Below are positions 1 to 8,604 of a stretch of 30,401 nucleotides of DNA, one piece after another (position 1 is the first letter of the stretch; each line of letters begins with the position of its first letter). Source of the stretch: JAIOQA01 sp035493675 (GTDB lineage Bacteria > Myxococcota_A > Polyangia > Haliangiales > Haliangiaceae); assembly GCA_035493675.1 (NCBI GenBank), contig DATJIA010000086.1, positions 1 to 30,401 on the forward strand. Reading direction: 5' to 3'. The position numbers and the translations under genes were made by a program. The notes under the pieces were generated by a model. The model searched no databases. It saw only the letters and a program-made list of their open reading frames with translations, and was not told the DNA's origin.

Positions 1-80
1 ATGTCTTGCGGAAGGTGCTGGCGTTGCTCGTGGAGAAGGGCGTTGCGACGCGGGAAGAGATCCTCGAGCGTCTGCGGTAA
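1..80 (+). CDS. C-terminal end of an unidentified protein (partial)
   Basis: The third forward frame is open from the window edge to TAA at 78-80 and encodes about 25 residues, ending in an amphipathic helix with residues such as VLRKVLALLVEKG and EEILERLR. Its codons are mostly G/C-ending, as in the confident genes. The other two frames here give Cys/Arg-rich nonsense or run into the repeat block. The fragment is too short to assign a family. The gene starts upstream of the window and is followed directly by the repeat palindrome. Confidence 0.6.
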   Translation, partial: VLRKVLALLVEKGVATREEILERLR

Positions 81-282
81 GCGTTCAGAGCCAGAGGACA
101 GAAGCCAGAGGACAGAGGACAGACACCAGAGGCCAGGGCCAGAGGACAGACGCCACACGCCAGAGACCAGAGGCGTCTCTGCCTCTGACTCTGGCGTCTG
201 ATCTCTGTCCTCTGTCCTCTGGCTCTGGCGTCTGGGGTCTGGCGTCTGTCCTCTGTCCTCTGTCCTCTGTCCTCTGGTCTGA
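81..282. repeat. Quasi-palindrome built of short degenerate tandem repeats
   Basis: The left half is made of CCAGAGGACAGA-like units and the right half of their reverse complements. A 19-nt perfect inverted repeat joins 105-123 and 204-222. The right end holds four exact tandem copies of TCTGTCC at 245-272. The block fills the whole gap between a forward gene end (80) and a reverse gene end (283), so it lies between converging 3' ends. It could act as a bidirectional terminator or be a replication-slippage product. No coding potential was seen. Confidence 0.85.
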
Positions 283-1905
283 CTAGCCGTTGTTCGGCTT
301 GTGCAAGATGAACGGGTACTTGATCTGGAACGTTCCGCTCTCCGCCAACTTCGGGAACGGGATGCTGTGGATGACCTCCGCGACGCAGCTGCTCACCTCG
401 TCGCTCACGCCAGTCGCCGTCGACGACAGCACCGCCCCGTTCGCGCTGATCACGAAGGCGCTGTTGACCGTGCCCTCGAGGTTCGGGTTGCCGAGCAGCG
501 CCTTCTCGTAGCAGTAGCCGATGCGGTCGCGGTAGCGCTTGATGTAGCGCTGGATCACCGGGCCGACGTTGTCGTCGCTGATCACCGGCGGGCCGATCTT
601 CACCGGCGGCGCCACCGGATCGTGGCCGTGGCACACGTGACCGGTCGCGCAGTGACCGCCGCCGCCGATGTGGAAGTCGTCGCCGCCCGGGCGGCCGCCG
701 CGGATCGTGTTGTAGTCACCCGCGACGATCAGATCGCCGCCGACGTCGGTGCCGTGACGGCCGCGGCCCCACGAGCCCCACGGCGAGCCCTCGCCGTCGG
801 GCGAGCCGTCGTACGCGCCGTTGAGGTCGAGCGCGTCGGCGCCGTTCTGGAGGTCGTCGCTGCCGGTGATCATCGCGAGCTGCTGGCCTTCCCACTCGCT
901 GTTCACGCCGATGCGGCGCGCGTTCTCGATCGCTTCTTCGCGATTGCGCGCGATCTGCGTCTTCGCGGGGTTGGTGCTGTGCGTCTCCGGCGTGCCCTGC
1001 GTGCCGGGCAGCTGCATCGACGCCGACGTGCCCTCGGTGTTCGACTTCTCGCCGTCCTCGGACGATTCGCCGTCGGTGACGATCTTCTTCTGATCTTCGA
1101 TCGCGACCATGCGATAGCGATCCGAGACCGACTCCGCCGAGTCGAGGTCCGCCGACGCGGTGCTCGCCTCGGGCGGGATCGCGCGGAGCAACATCAAGAT
1201 CGCCGCGTGCGCGACGACCGAGCCCATGAAGTACGAGGCGACGCGGCGATCGATCGCCGCGATGACGGGCGTGGGCTGCTTCGCCGGCGCCGGCACGCCC
1301 GCGACGTGGAACGTCACGTCGCCGCAGCGCACGCGCGTGCGCATGCCCATCGTCACCGGGACCTCGGGCGCGCTGATCCCATCCGCCGTGAGCCCGCCCG
1401 CGAGGCGCAGCATGAACTGCTCGCCGGCGGGCGCGATCAGATCGAACGACGTCGACGGCGAGGCCGGCGCCGGGAAGTCGACGTTCGCCGCGGTGCCGAT
1501 GCGCACGCGCGCGTCCTGCCGCTCGTCGCGACGGCGCGCGAGGCCCCACGCGAGCGCGCCGAGGCCGAGCGTCGCCGCGAGCGAGAAGCCGACGTCCGCC
1601 GCCTGCGGCAGCGTCTTCGGACGGTGCCACCACTCGGGGCGGCCCTGCTTGATCTCCTGCTCCTTCAGCGCCGCGTCGTCCGACGCGAGCTTCGCGGCGT
1701 ACACGAAGCCGCCGAGCGCGCCCGCGACCGAGAGCGCGCCGCCGACCAGCAGGGCGCGCGTCATGCGCGAGACGCGACCCGCGTGCGGGTCGGTGCGGTG
1801 CTGCACGCCGACGACGGTGTCGCCGAAGGTGGCGACGACCTCGACCGCGGTCTTCGTGCTCGCAGGATGCGTGGGATTCGGTTCGGGCAGGTTGATGTCG
1901 GACAT
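283..1905 (-). CDS. AgmX/PglI C-terminal domain envelope protein
   Basis: This is a 540-aa protein. The ATG at 1905 is preferred over an upstream start at 1959 because GGAGAG lies just before it. Hydrophobic segments are at about 51-73, 104-123 and 224-243. A low-complexity Gly/Asp/Ser region (about 280-410) follows, then a His/Cys cluster (H412, H418, C419, H423, C425, H426, H428). The C-terminal domain (about 448-536), with IQRYIKRYRDRIGYCYEKAL and later FPKL, matches the TonB-like AgmX/PglI C-terminal domain of myxobacteria. Members of this family include AgmX/GltJ of the Myxococcus gliding machinery, but the domain occurs in many paralogues. A role bridging inner membrane and periplasm is inferred; motility is only a possibility. 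Confidence 0.8.
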   Translation of the reverse strand: MSDINLPEPNPTHPASTKTAVEVVATFGDTVVGVQHRTDPHAGRVSRMTRALLVGGALSVAGALGGFVYAAKLASDDAALKEQEIKQGRPEWWHRPKTLPQAADVGFSLAATLGLGALAWGLARRRDERQDARVRIGTAANVDFPAPASPSTSFDLIAPAGEQFMLRLAGGLTADGISAPEVPVTMGMRTRVRCGDVTFHVAGVPAPAKQPTPVIAAIDRRVASYFMGSVVAHAAILMLLRAIPPEASTASADLDSAESVSDRYRMVAIEDQKKIVTDGESSEDGEKSNTEGTSASMQLPGTQGTPETHSTNPAKTQIARNREEAIENARRIGVNSEWEGQQLAMITGSDDLQNGADALDLNGAYDGSPDGEGSPWGSWGRGRHGTDVGGDLIVAGDYNTIRGGRPGGDDFHIGGGGHCATGHVCHGHDPVAPPVKIGPPVISDDNVGPVIQRYIKRYRDRIGYCYEKALLGNPNLEGTVNSAFVISANGAVLSSTATGVSDEVSSCVAEVIHSIPFPKLAESGTFQIKYPFILHKPNNG

Positions 1906-2134
1906 GGCCTCTCCAGGGCAGAGCGGTGGCCTTGCGGCGTGGAGTGCCGCTCGGCGCATCGCGGTGCGCGCGACGCCCGCGCCGATCGCTCTTGCCGATC
2001 GTCGCTTGCCCGTATTGACATCGCGGTTCGCGATCGGTTCCCGGAAAATCGACGTGATTCCCGCAGGTAAGACATGCGGATTGCCTGCAACCGATTGCCG
2101 CCGCCGGTGTCCGCGCGCGCGTTCGATCCGCTGT

Positions 2135-2140
2135 TATCGT
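2135..2140 (+). promoter_or_regulatory. Putative -10 box TATCGT just before the start codon
   Basis: TATCGT ends 8 nt before the ATG at 2149 and no Shine-Dalgarno sequence is visible. A start site about 7 nt downstream would give an almost leaderless mRNA. The same box recurs at 10116 and 22680. Confidence 0.4.
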
Positions 2141-2148
2141 GATGGGCG

Positions 2149-4158
2149 ATGCGCGCCCTCGCCCTCGTCGCGATGTCGATCTCCGCCGCCGGTTGCAACG
2201 CGATCCTCGGCATCGGCGACGTTCACACGAGCGGCGGGATCGACGCGCCGGCCGGGACGATCGACGCGGCCGGCGGCAACTGCCCGGCGCCGCCGTCGGG
2301 CGGCATCATCGGGTGCGCGAACATCACGCACGTCAACCTCGACGGCACGACGACCGAGTCGCGCCAGGATCTGCACGCGTTCAACGTCGCCGCGTACATC
2401 GCGGACTCGAGCGCGACGGGGTTCACGATCGTCACCGGCACCGCGAGCGCCGACGGCACCGTCGTCGTGAACAACATCCCCGACGGCGCCTCGTACTACC
2501 TGCGGCTGCAGAACCCGACCGACCCGACCTACTCGTACCCGCACTACTTCTACACGTCGCAGCGCACGCTCGATCTCGGCTACATCGAAGAGGGCCGCGA
2601 CGACACGCCGACCACCGGCGAGACCGACGTGACCTTCACGACCACCGGGCTCACGCCGTGGAAGAGCGCGCCGCAATCGATCTACGGCCAGCTGGGCGAC
2701 TCGCTCGGCATGGCCTCGTTCTCGACGGGGACGACCGCCGGCTGGGCGCCGGCGACGCCGCCCGCCGACGGCGCGACCAACCTCGATGCGGTGGTCGACT
2801 GGAAGACCGGCGCCGGCGAGATCACCTTCTCCGATCTCACCAACCAGGCGGCGCGCGTCTCGCAGCTGGTCGACACCACGAAGGGCGACGATCTCTGGGT
2901 CTTCCAGTCGCGCCTGTCGGCGCTGCAAGACGGCGATCAAGGCGACGTGTGGTCGAGCATCATCGCCGCGGCACAGGTCCCGACCGCGACGATGACGAAC
3001 GGCACGCCGCTCACGGTGACCGCGGCGCTCGCGCCGGTGCCGCCGCTGTCGACGATGCAGACGCTCAACGTCAACCTCGATTCGTTCCGCGCCGCGTTCC
3101 ACGACGACGGCCGCTACTTCTTCGAGACGCTCTTCTGCTACCGCTCGGCGAGCCCGGGCGCCGCCTCGGGGCTCGGCCAGGGACAGCTGTGGTCCTACAA
3201 CAACCAGCAGATCTTCGGCTCGCCGTCGTCGCTCAACATCATGCAGGCGTACGGCAATCCGTTCCCGAAGACGTGGCCGCAGATGATCTCGTGCTCGCTC
3301 GGCCACTTCCGTCCGTTGAAGACGCCGGGCACCAACAAGCAGGTCTCGGCGTACTCGTACATCTATTCGTACGCGCCCGCGACCGACAACTTCTCGTGGA
3401 CGCCGGTGATCCACGGCGTGACCAACCCGAAGGTCGGCGGCAAGCCCGCGCTCGCCGGCGGCGCGGTCGCGTTCGACGGCACCCATCCGCTCGAGATGCA
3501 GTGGGACGCGATCCCCGGCGTCTCGCACTATCAGGTCCGCATCATCGGCTCGGTCGAGGGCTTGGTCGCCGTGCTCGACACCAGCGGCACGACGATCTCG
3601 ATCCCCGCCGACACCTTCACCAAGGGCAACTTCTACGTCTTCCGCATCTTCGCGATCCAGACGCCGAGCGATTACACGCAGGGGCACCTGCTGCGCTTCA
3701 CCGCGCCGATGTCGGTCGCGCGCCTCGCGACCGGTCTGTTCCGCCTCGATGATCGGTGCGGCAACACGACCGTCGAGACCGGCGAGGAGTGCGACCCGGG
3801 CACCGCCGGCGACACGGCGTCGTGCGACTCCGACTGCTCGGCGGTGAAGTGCGGCGACGGCTACCTCAACACCGTCGCCGGCGAGATCTGCGACGACACC
3901 ACCGACAGCCCGCACTGCAACGGCCCCGCCGCGGGGGCGGGCAAGGCGTGTCACCCGAACGTCTGCGGCGACGGCTACTGGAACGGGATGGGCGAGGAGT
4001 GCGACGACGGCAACACGGTCAACGGCGACGGTTGCAACGCGCAGTGCAAGCTCGAGAATTGCGGCAACAACATGACCGACGCGCCGTTCGAGGGTTGCGA
4101 CGACGGCAACCGCCTCAACGGCGACGGCTGCAACTCGTACTGCCAGCCGGAGCAGTGA
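2149..4158 (+). CDS. Cys-rich DUF4215-repeat lipoprotein
   Basis: This is a 669-aa exported protein. The lipobox SAAGC puts the acylated Cys at residue 16, followed by a GIDAP/TIDAA tether. Residues about 60-440 match no family I recognise. Residues about 445-520 look like a fibronectin-III-type beta sandwich (MQWDAIPGVSHYQVRI). From residue 537 there are four Cys-rich units of the myxococcal DUF4215 type, with CGDG, EECDDGN and NGDGC motifs; these units are thought to form small disulfide/Asp-rich folds on surface proteins. It probably sits on the outer membrane, in an adhesive or structural role that cannot be specified. It is transcribed divergently from the AgmX-like gene. Confidence 0.85.
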   Translation: MRALALVAMSISAAGCNAILGIGDVHTSGGIDAPAGTIDAAGGNCPAPPSGGIIGCANITHVNLDGTTTESRQDLHAFNVAAYIADSSATGFTIVTGTASADGTVVVNNIPDGASYYLRLQNPTDPTYSYPHYFYTSQRTLDLGYIEEGRDDTPTTGETDVTFTTTGLTPWKSAPQSIYGQLGDSLGMASFSTGTTAGWAPATPPADGATNLDAVVDWKTGAGEITFSDLTNQAARVSQLVDTTKGDDLWVFQSRLSALQDGDQGDVWSSIIAAAQVPTATMTNGTPLTVTAALAPVPPLSTMQTLNVNLDSFRAAFHDDGRYFFETLFCYRSASPGAASGLGQGQLWSYNNQQIFGSPSSLNIMQAYGNPFPKTWPQMISCSLGHFRPLKTPGTNKQVSAYSYIYSYAPATDNFSWTPVIHGVTNPKVGGKPALAGGAVAFDGTHPLEMQWDAIPGVSHYQVRIIGSVEGLVAVLDTSGTTISIPADTFTKGNFYVFRIFAIQTPSDYTQGHLLRFTAPMSVARLATGLFRLDDRCGNTTVETGEECDPGTAGDTASCDSDCSAVKCGDGYLNTVAGEICDDTTDSPHCNGPAAGAGKACHPNVCGDGYWNGMGEECDDGNTVNGDGCNAQCKLENCGNNMTDAPFEGCDDGNRLNGDGCNSYCQPEQ

Positions 4159-4173
4159 CCGCGCTCGGAGAGA

Positions 4174-4539
4174 TCAGCGCGTCTCGGCGCACGGCGAGGT
4201 CAGCGTGTCGCCGGTCTCCTCGACCATCCGCTTCGCGTCTTGCGCGCACAGCTCCGCGGTCGGCACGCAGAACGTGCCGTGCGAGCCGGCCTGGTCTTGT
4301 CCGTCGTCGGTCTCGTAGCAGTACGCGACGTCGTGCCGCTCGCACGCGGACAGCGTGATCCAGCCGGCCTCGTCGGGCGAGCAGGCCTCGCGCTCGCACG
4401 TCCAGCCGTGATCGCCCGACGGCAGGCCTTGATCGTGACAGTACCAACCGGCGCTCTGCGGCGCCGGCGGCACCGTCGAGGGGGCGGTCGCGTGCGAGCC
4501 GCACGCGGCGAGCGCGATGAACAAGACGGCGCCCTTCAT
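4174..4539 (-). CDS. Small Cys-rich lipoprotein coupled to the PilT-type gene
   Basis: This is a 121-aa protein starting with a short hydrophobic signal and lipobox LAAC (Cys13). The mature part is small and carries eight further Cys residues, so it is probably disulfide-bonded in the periplasm or at the surface. The start ATG overlaps the pilT-like stop codon (ATGA at 4539-4536), which indicates translational coupling. I do not recognise the family. The coupling suggests a link to the type IV pilus ATPase, but a simple position effect is possible. Confidence 0.8.
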   Translation of the reverse strand: MKGAVLFIALAACGSHATAPSTVPPAPQSAGWYCHDQGLPSGDHGWTCEREACSPDEAGWITLSACERHDVAYCYETDDGQDQAGSHGTFCVPTAELCAQDAKRMVEETGDTLTSPCAETR

Positions 4540-5624
4540 TCGATCCGCAGGGAGCGCTCGAACTCTTCCGGGTTCGACGACGCATAGACGGCGGTCTCCA
4601 TCGAGATGAGCCCCGCGTTCACCAGATCGAGCAGGTGCTGATCGAAGAGCTGCATCGAGTAGAGATCGCGGCCCTTGCGGATCAGCTCGGGGATCTCGCC
4701 GAGGCGGCCCGGCGTGCGGATGCACTCGCGGATCGTGCGCGTGACGCGGAGGATCTCGACGGCGGGCAGGCGCTTGCGGCCCTCCTTCGACGCGAGCAGG
4801 CGCAGCGAGATCACCGCCTGCAGCGTGTCGCCGAGGCGATCGCGGATCACGTCCTGCGCGTCGGGCTCGAACAGGCCGACGTAGCGCTGGATCGTCGACT
4901 GGGTGTCGGGCGTGTGGATCGCGCTGACGACCATGTGCCCGGTCTCGGCGGCCTTGAGCGCCGCCGCGGCGGTCTCGCGATCGCGGATCTCGCCGACCAT
5001 GATCACGTCGGGGTCCTGGCGCATCGCCGCGACCAGCGCGCCCGAGTACGTCTCGGTGTCGGCGCCGACCTCGCGCTGGATGATCATGCACTTCTGCGGC
5101 TCGAAGATGAACTCGATCGGATCCTCGATCGTGACGATGTGCGCGTGCCGCGTCTCGTTGATGTAGCGGATCATCGCCGCCATCGTGGTCGTCTTGCCGT
5201 TGCCGGTCGCGCCGGTGATCAAGACCAGGCCGCGCCGCGTGTCGGCGATCTCGGCGAGCACGGGCGGCAGGTTGAGCGCCTCGATCGAGTTCACGTTGAT
5301 CGGGATCAGGCGCATGACGATGCCGACCGCGCCGCGCTGGCGGAAGATCGACGCGCGGAAGCGGCCGCGCTGCGCGACCGAGTAGCTCACGTCGATCTCG
5401 CCGAACGGCCGCGTGAAGTCGATCGTCTTGCCGCGATCCTCGAGGATCATGCGTGCGATCGCCTCGGTGTCGGTCGCGGTGAGCGGCGGCACCTTGATCG
5501 CGCCGAGCAGCTCGCCGTGCAGGCGGTAGTGCGGCGGGTAGCCGACCTCGAAGTGGATGTCCGAGACGCCGCGCTCGATGCCGAACGCAAGGAGCTTGTG
5601 GAACGTCGCGCGATCCATGCTCAT
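4536..5624 (-). CDS. pilT: PilT/PilU-family type IV pilus retraction ATPase
   Basis: This is a 362-aa hexameric secretion-ATPase family protein that would power pilus retraction at the cytoplasmic base of a type IV pilus. The Walker A motif GATGNGKTTT is at 138-147, with an intact Lys. An acidic stretch VTIEDPIEF lies near 165-173, Walker B DVIMVGEIRD at 206-215 and the His box GHMVVSAIHT at 229-238. The length fits PilT/PilU (about 345-380 aa). ATG at 5624 has GAGG upstream; an in-frame ATG at 5618 is an alternative. It lies 21 nt downstream of the c-di-GMP gene, which suggests co-transcription. PilT versus PilU cannot be decided from motifs alone. Confidence 0.92.
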   Translation of the reverse strand: MSMDRATFHKLLAFGIERGVSDIHFEVGYPPHYRLHGELLGAIKVPPLTATDTEAIARMILEDRGKTIDFTRPFGEIDVSYSVAQRGRFRASIFRQRGAVGIVMRLIPINVNSIEALNLPPVLAEIADTRRGLVLITGATGNGKTTTMAAMIRYINETRHAHIVTIEDPIEFIFEPQKCMIIQREVGADTETYSGALVAAMRQDPDVIMVGEIRDRETAAAALKAAETGHMVVSAIHTPDTQSTIQRYVGLFEPDAQDVIRDRLGDTLQAVISLRLLASKEGRKRLPAVEILRVTRTIRECIRTPGRLGEIPELIRKGRDLYSMQLFDQHLLDLVNAGLISMETAVYASSNPEEFERSLRIE

Positions 5625-5645
5625 GCCGAGGCCCTCACCCGAGCG

Positions 5646-8489
5646 TCAGTTTAGTCCGTCGCCGGGTTCCTTGCGCGGTCGCGACGGGTCGGAGTGGGGT
5701 TCTTCCGCGGGCTTCTTGAGGCTCTCGATCAGCGGCTTCGCCTCGGGATCGCTCGCGCCCAGCTCGTCGACGAGCGGCTTCCACGAGCCGAGCGACGGGT
5801 GCGGGCGCGTGACCTCGCCGCCTTCGTCGAAGGCGTCGTCGAGATCGCCGAGCGGCGGCGGGTTGGTCGGCGGCGTCGACGCGCGCGCGCGGCGCAGCGA
5901 CGGACGGCCCGGGTCGGTGTCCTCTTCGCCGGAGATCGCGAACTCGCCCGAGCCGGCGGCGACCGTCAGGCGGCGATCGTCGATCACGAGCGGCGGCGCC
6001 TCGCGGATGTCGCCGTCGTCGTCGAAGTCGGCGGGCGGCGCGGCGATCGGCGCGTGCGCGCCCTCGGTCAGGTTCTTGATCGCGCGCTTCACGCTCGCGC
6101 GCAGGCGCGGGAACGGCGGGCCCGGCCGCGCGAGGAAGTACCCCTGGCCGTACTTCACGCCGAGATCGTGCAGCGCGTGCAGATCGTCGGCGGTCTCGAT
6201 GCCCTCGGCGACGATCACGGCGTCGATCGCCTCGGCGATGTGGCCGAGCGAACGCAGCATCTCGCGCTTCACGGTCGAGCGCGCGACGCCGCGGGTGAGC
6301 ACGTCGCTGATCTTGATGAAGTGCGGGCGCAGCGCCATCACCGTCTCGAGGTTCGAGTGGCGCGTGCCGACGTCGTCGATCGCGACGCCGAAGCCCATCG
6401 CGGTGTACTGCGCGAGCGCGCGCCGGAACGACGTGAAGTTCTCGATCGCGAGGCGCTCGGTGATCTCGAAGACGATGTTCGCCGGCGTGAGGTTCGCCGC
6501 CTCGAGCAGGCGCGACACCTCGATCTCGATGAACGCGGCGTCGTAGAAGCTGAGCGGCAGGAGGTTGACGAACAGGCGGTGCACGGGCTCGAGCCCCATC
6601 GCGCCGCGCAAGGCGCCGCGGAAGCACGCGCGATCGAGCTCGAACGTGAGATCGACCTCGTCGGCGACCGAGAAGAGCGTCGCGGGCGACTCCATCGCGG
6701 TGTGACGCGGGCCGCGCGTGAGCGCCTCGTAGCCGAAGATGTCGCTGCTCTCGACGTGGACGATCGGCTGATAGACCGGCGTGAGGCCGTCGCCGAGGAT
6801 GATGTCCTGCAGCACCGACTTGTCGCGGTTCGCCGCGCGCTCGCGCCCGAGCCGCGCCGATTCGGTCGCCTCGTGGACGAGGCGGGCGATCAGGCGCTCG
6901 GGCCGGAGCATCGTGTTGCCGAGCACGCGCGCGCTGCCGACGGTGATGCGCGGCGTGTCGCGCAGCAGATCGCGCACCGCGGGCGCGAGCGCGTTCTCGA
7001 CCGCGCCTTCGACGGCGCTGCCGAGCCGCTCGAGATCGAGCTGCGACGATCCCTCGCGCGGCGACAGGATCACGAGGTAGCCGTCGTCGTCGGACGTGCG
7101 GCAGATCAGATCGCCGGTCTTGAGCAATTCGCCGCGCAGCTCGTCGAGCGCGTGGCCGGCCTTGTCGTAGATCTCCGCGTGGTGCGCGATGCCGAGCTCG
7201 ACCTCGATGCGGCGCAGGCGGGTGAGGTCGACGAGGATGCACGAGATCGCGCGATCGCGTTGCAGGAACGAGATCACCTCGCCCATGCGCTCGTGGTACG
7301 GGCGGAAGCGATCGATCTCGGCGGTCGGCGGCGGCGCGCCCATCGTGGTCGCGTCGGCGGGCGCGGGCGGACCCGAGTCGCCTTGCGAGAAGAAGTGCAC
7401 GCGGCCGCTGCCGCCGCGCTTGGCGCCGCGCAAGGCCGCGGTCGCCGCGGTGACGAGCCCGTCGGCGTTCTCGGCGTCGTCGGGGAAGCTGGCGACGCCG
7501 ATCGAGATCGACAATGCGCGCTGCGCCGGGAAGTCCGCCCTCGCGACCGAGTCGCGCAGGCGTAGCGCCTTGGTCACCGCGCCCGACTTCTGCGTCTCGG
7601 GCATGATCACGGCGAACTCTTCGCCGGCGAAGCGCGCCGCGACATCGCTCGCGCGCACGCGGCCCGGCGACTCCTGCGCGCCGAGCACGATCGCGAGCCG
7701 GCGCAGGACCTCGTCGCCGAGCTGGTAGCCGAGCTCCTGGTTGAGCGCGGCGAAGCCGTCGATGTCGGCGATGATCAGCGAGAGCGGCTGCGCGTAGCGT
7801 TGCGCGCGCGCGACCTCCTCGCCGAGGCGCTCCTGGAACGCGCGATGGTTGTAGAGGCCGGTGAGCGAGTCCTTGTACGAGAGGACCTCGAGCTCGCGGT
7901 TGATCCGCTCGAGCTCGGTGTTGGCGACGACCAGATCGCGGCCGCGCTCGTCGAGCGAGCGCTCGAGCAGGCGCTCCTTCGCGGCGAGGCGTTCGTTCGC
8001 CTCGTGCAGGCGCTCCATCAAGCGCTTGTTCTCGCGCTCGAGCTCGAACGCGCGCACCATCTGATCGATCAGCTGGTGGAGCTCGGGGTGGCGCCACGGC
8101 TTCTTGACGACGTAGTGGATCTGCCCCGCGTTGATCGCGGCGAGCAGGTTGTCTCCGTCGGCGTAGCCGGTGACGATCACGCGGCGCGCTTCCGGACGCA
8201 TGCGCGTCGCGACGGCGAGCAGCTCCGCGCCGGTCATCCCGGGCATGCGGAAATCGCTGAGCACGACGGCGATGTCGTCGTGCTCGCGCAACAGCTCGAG
8301 CGCGCGCTCCGGCGACGGCGCGCCGAGCACGGCGAAGCGACGGCGCAACGAACGCTCGAGCAGCTCGAGGTTCATGGGCTCGTCGTCGACGCACAGGACC
8401 TTCGCGCGCGGAGCTCCGGCGTCGGCCTGCTGGTCGTCGCGTCCATCCCCGTCGGACGCGCCCTCCCGGTGGTCGTCGGTTACTACCAA
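5646..8489 (-). CDS. REC-GGDEF-(GGDEF)-EAL c-di-GMP regulator
   Basis: This 947-aa cytoplasmic protein begins at a TTG (8489), the only start-like codon before the receiver domain. The receiver (29-145) has VDDE, phosphoacceptor D79 and K130. A coiled-coil linker (about 150-200) leads to a GGDEF domain (about 205-370) with signature AGEEF (288-292), compatible with diguanylate cyclase activity. A second, degenerate GGDEF-like region (about 400-525) has SDDDG where the signature should be. The EAL domain (about 565-795) keeps E588, N642, E678, D705-D706, K726, E762 and Q782, but the usual KID motif is KIS. A disordered acidic tail follows. It probably makes and/or degrades c-di-GMP and may tune the PilT-type ATPase encoded next to it. 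Confidence 0.9.
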   Translation of the reverse strand: MVVTDDHREGASDGDGRDDQQADAGAPRAKVLCVDDEPMNLELLERSLRRRFAVLGAPSPERALELLREHDDIAVVLSDFRMPGMTGAELLAVATRMRPEARRVIVTGYADGDNLLAAINAGQIHYVVKKPWRHPELHQLIDQMVRAFELERENKRLMERLHEANERLAAKERLLERSLDERGRDLVVANTELERINRELEVLSYKDSLTGLYNHRAFQERLGEEVARAQRYAQPLSLIIADIDGFAALNQELGYQLGDEVLRRLAIVLGAQESPGRVRASDVAARFAGEEFAVIMPETQKSGAVTKALRLRDSVARADFPAQRALSISIGVASFPDDAENADGLVTAATAALRGAKRGGSGRVHFFSQGDSGPPAPADATTMGAPPPTAEIDRFRPYHERMGEVISFLQRDRAISCILVDLTRLRRIEVELGIAHHAEIYDKAGHALDELRGELLKTGDLICRTSDDDGYLVILSPREGSSQLDLERLGSAVEGAVENALAPAVRDLLRDTPRITVGSARVLGNTMLRPERLIARLVHEATESARLGRERAANRDKSVLQDIILGDGLTPVYQPIVHVESSDIFGYEALTRGPRHTAMESPATLFSVADEVDLTFELDRACFRGALRGAMGLEPVHRLFVNLLPLSFYDAAFIEIEVSRLLEAANLTPANIVFEITERLAIENFTSFRRALAQYTAMGFGVAIDDVGTRHSNLETVMALRPHFIKISDVLTRGVARSTVKREMLRSLGHIAEAIDAVIVAEGIETADDLHALHDLGVKYGQGYFLARPGPPFPRLRASVKRAIKNLTEGAHAPIAAPPADFDDDGDIREAPPLVIDDRRLTVAAGSGEFAISGEEDTDPGRPSLRRARASTPPTNPPPLGDLDDAFDEGGEVTRPHPSLGSWKPLVDELGASDPEAKPLIESLKKPAEEPHSDPSRPRKEPGDGLN

Positions 8490-8604
8490 CTGTCTGTCGC
8501 CAGTATACGGGAGTCAGGGTCCGGACCGAAACACCCGCTCGCGGTGATGCGGACGTTACCCACATCGCGCACCCGCCCGGAGTTCTGTTACGCTCCGTCT
8601 CCGG
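8490..8604. promoter_or_regulatory. Divergent promoter region
   Basis: This 115-nt gap separates two divergent signalling operons. On the minus strand a good -10 (TATACT, 8507-8502) lies 12 nt before the TTG start. On the plus strand TACGCT (8589-8594) lies 10 nt before the GTG at 8605. No clear -35 or ribosome binding site is visible for either gene, so both mRNAs may have very short leaders. Confidence 0.4.

Noticed and set aside
81..282. Possible CRISPR array
   Set aside because: Units are 7-12 nt, degenerate, without unique spacers of constant length, and are mirrored as a palindrome.
2015..2034. TTGACA next to the inverted repeat ATCGCG-GTT-CGCGAT
   Set aside because: No matching -10 lies at 16-18 nt on the plus strand and the box is far from the gene start, so it is probably chance; the inverted repeat alone is weak in this composition.
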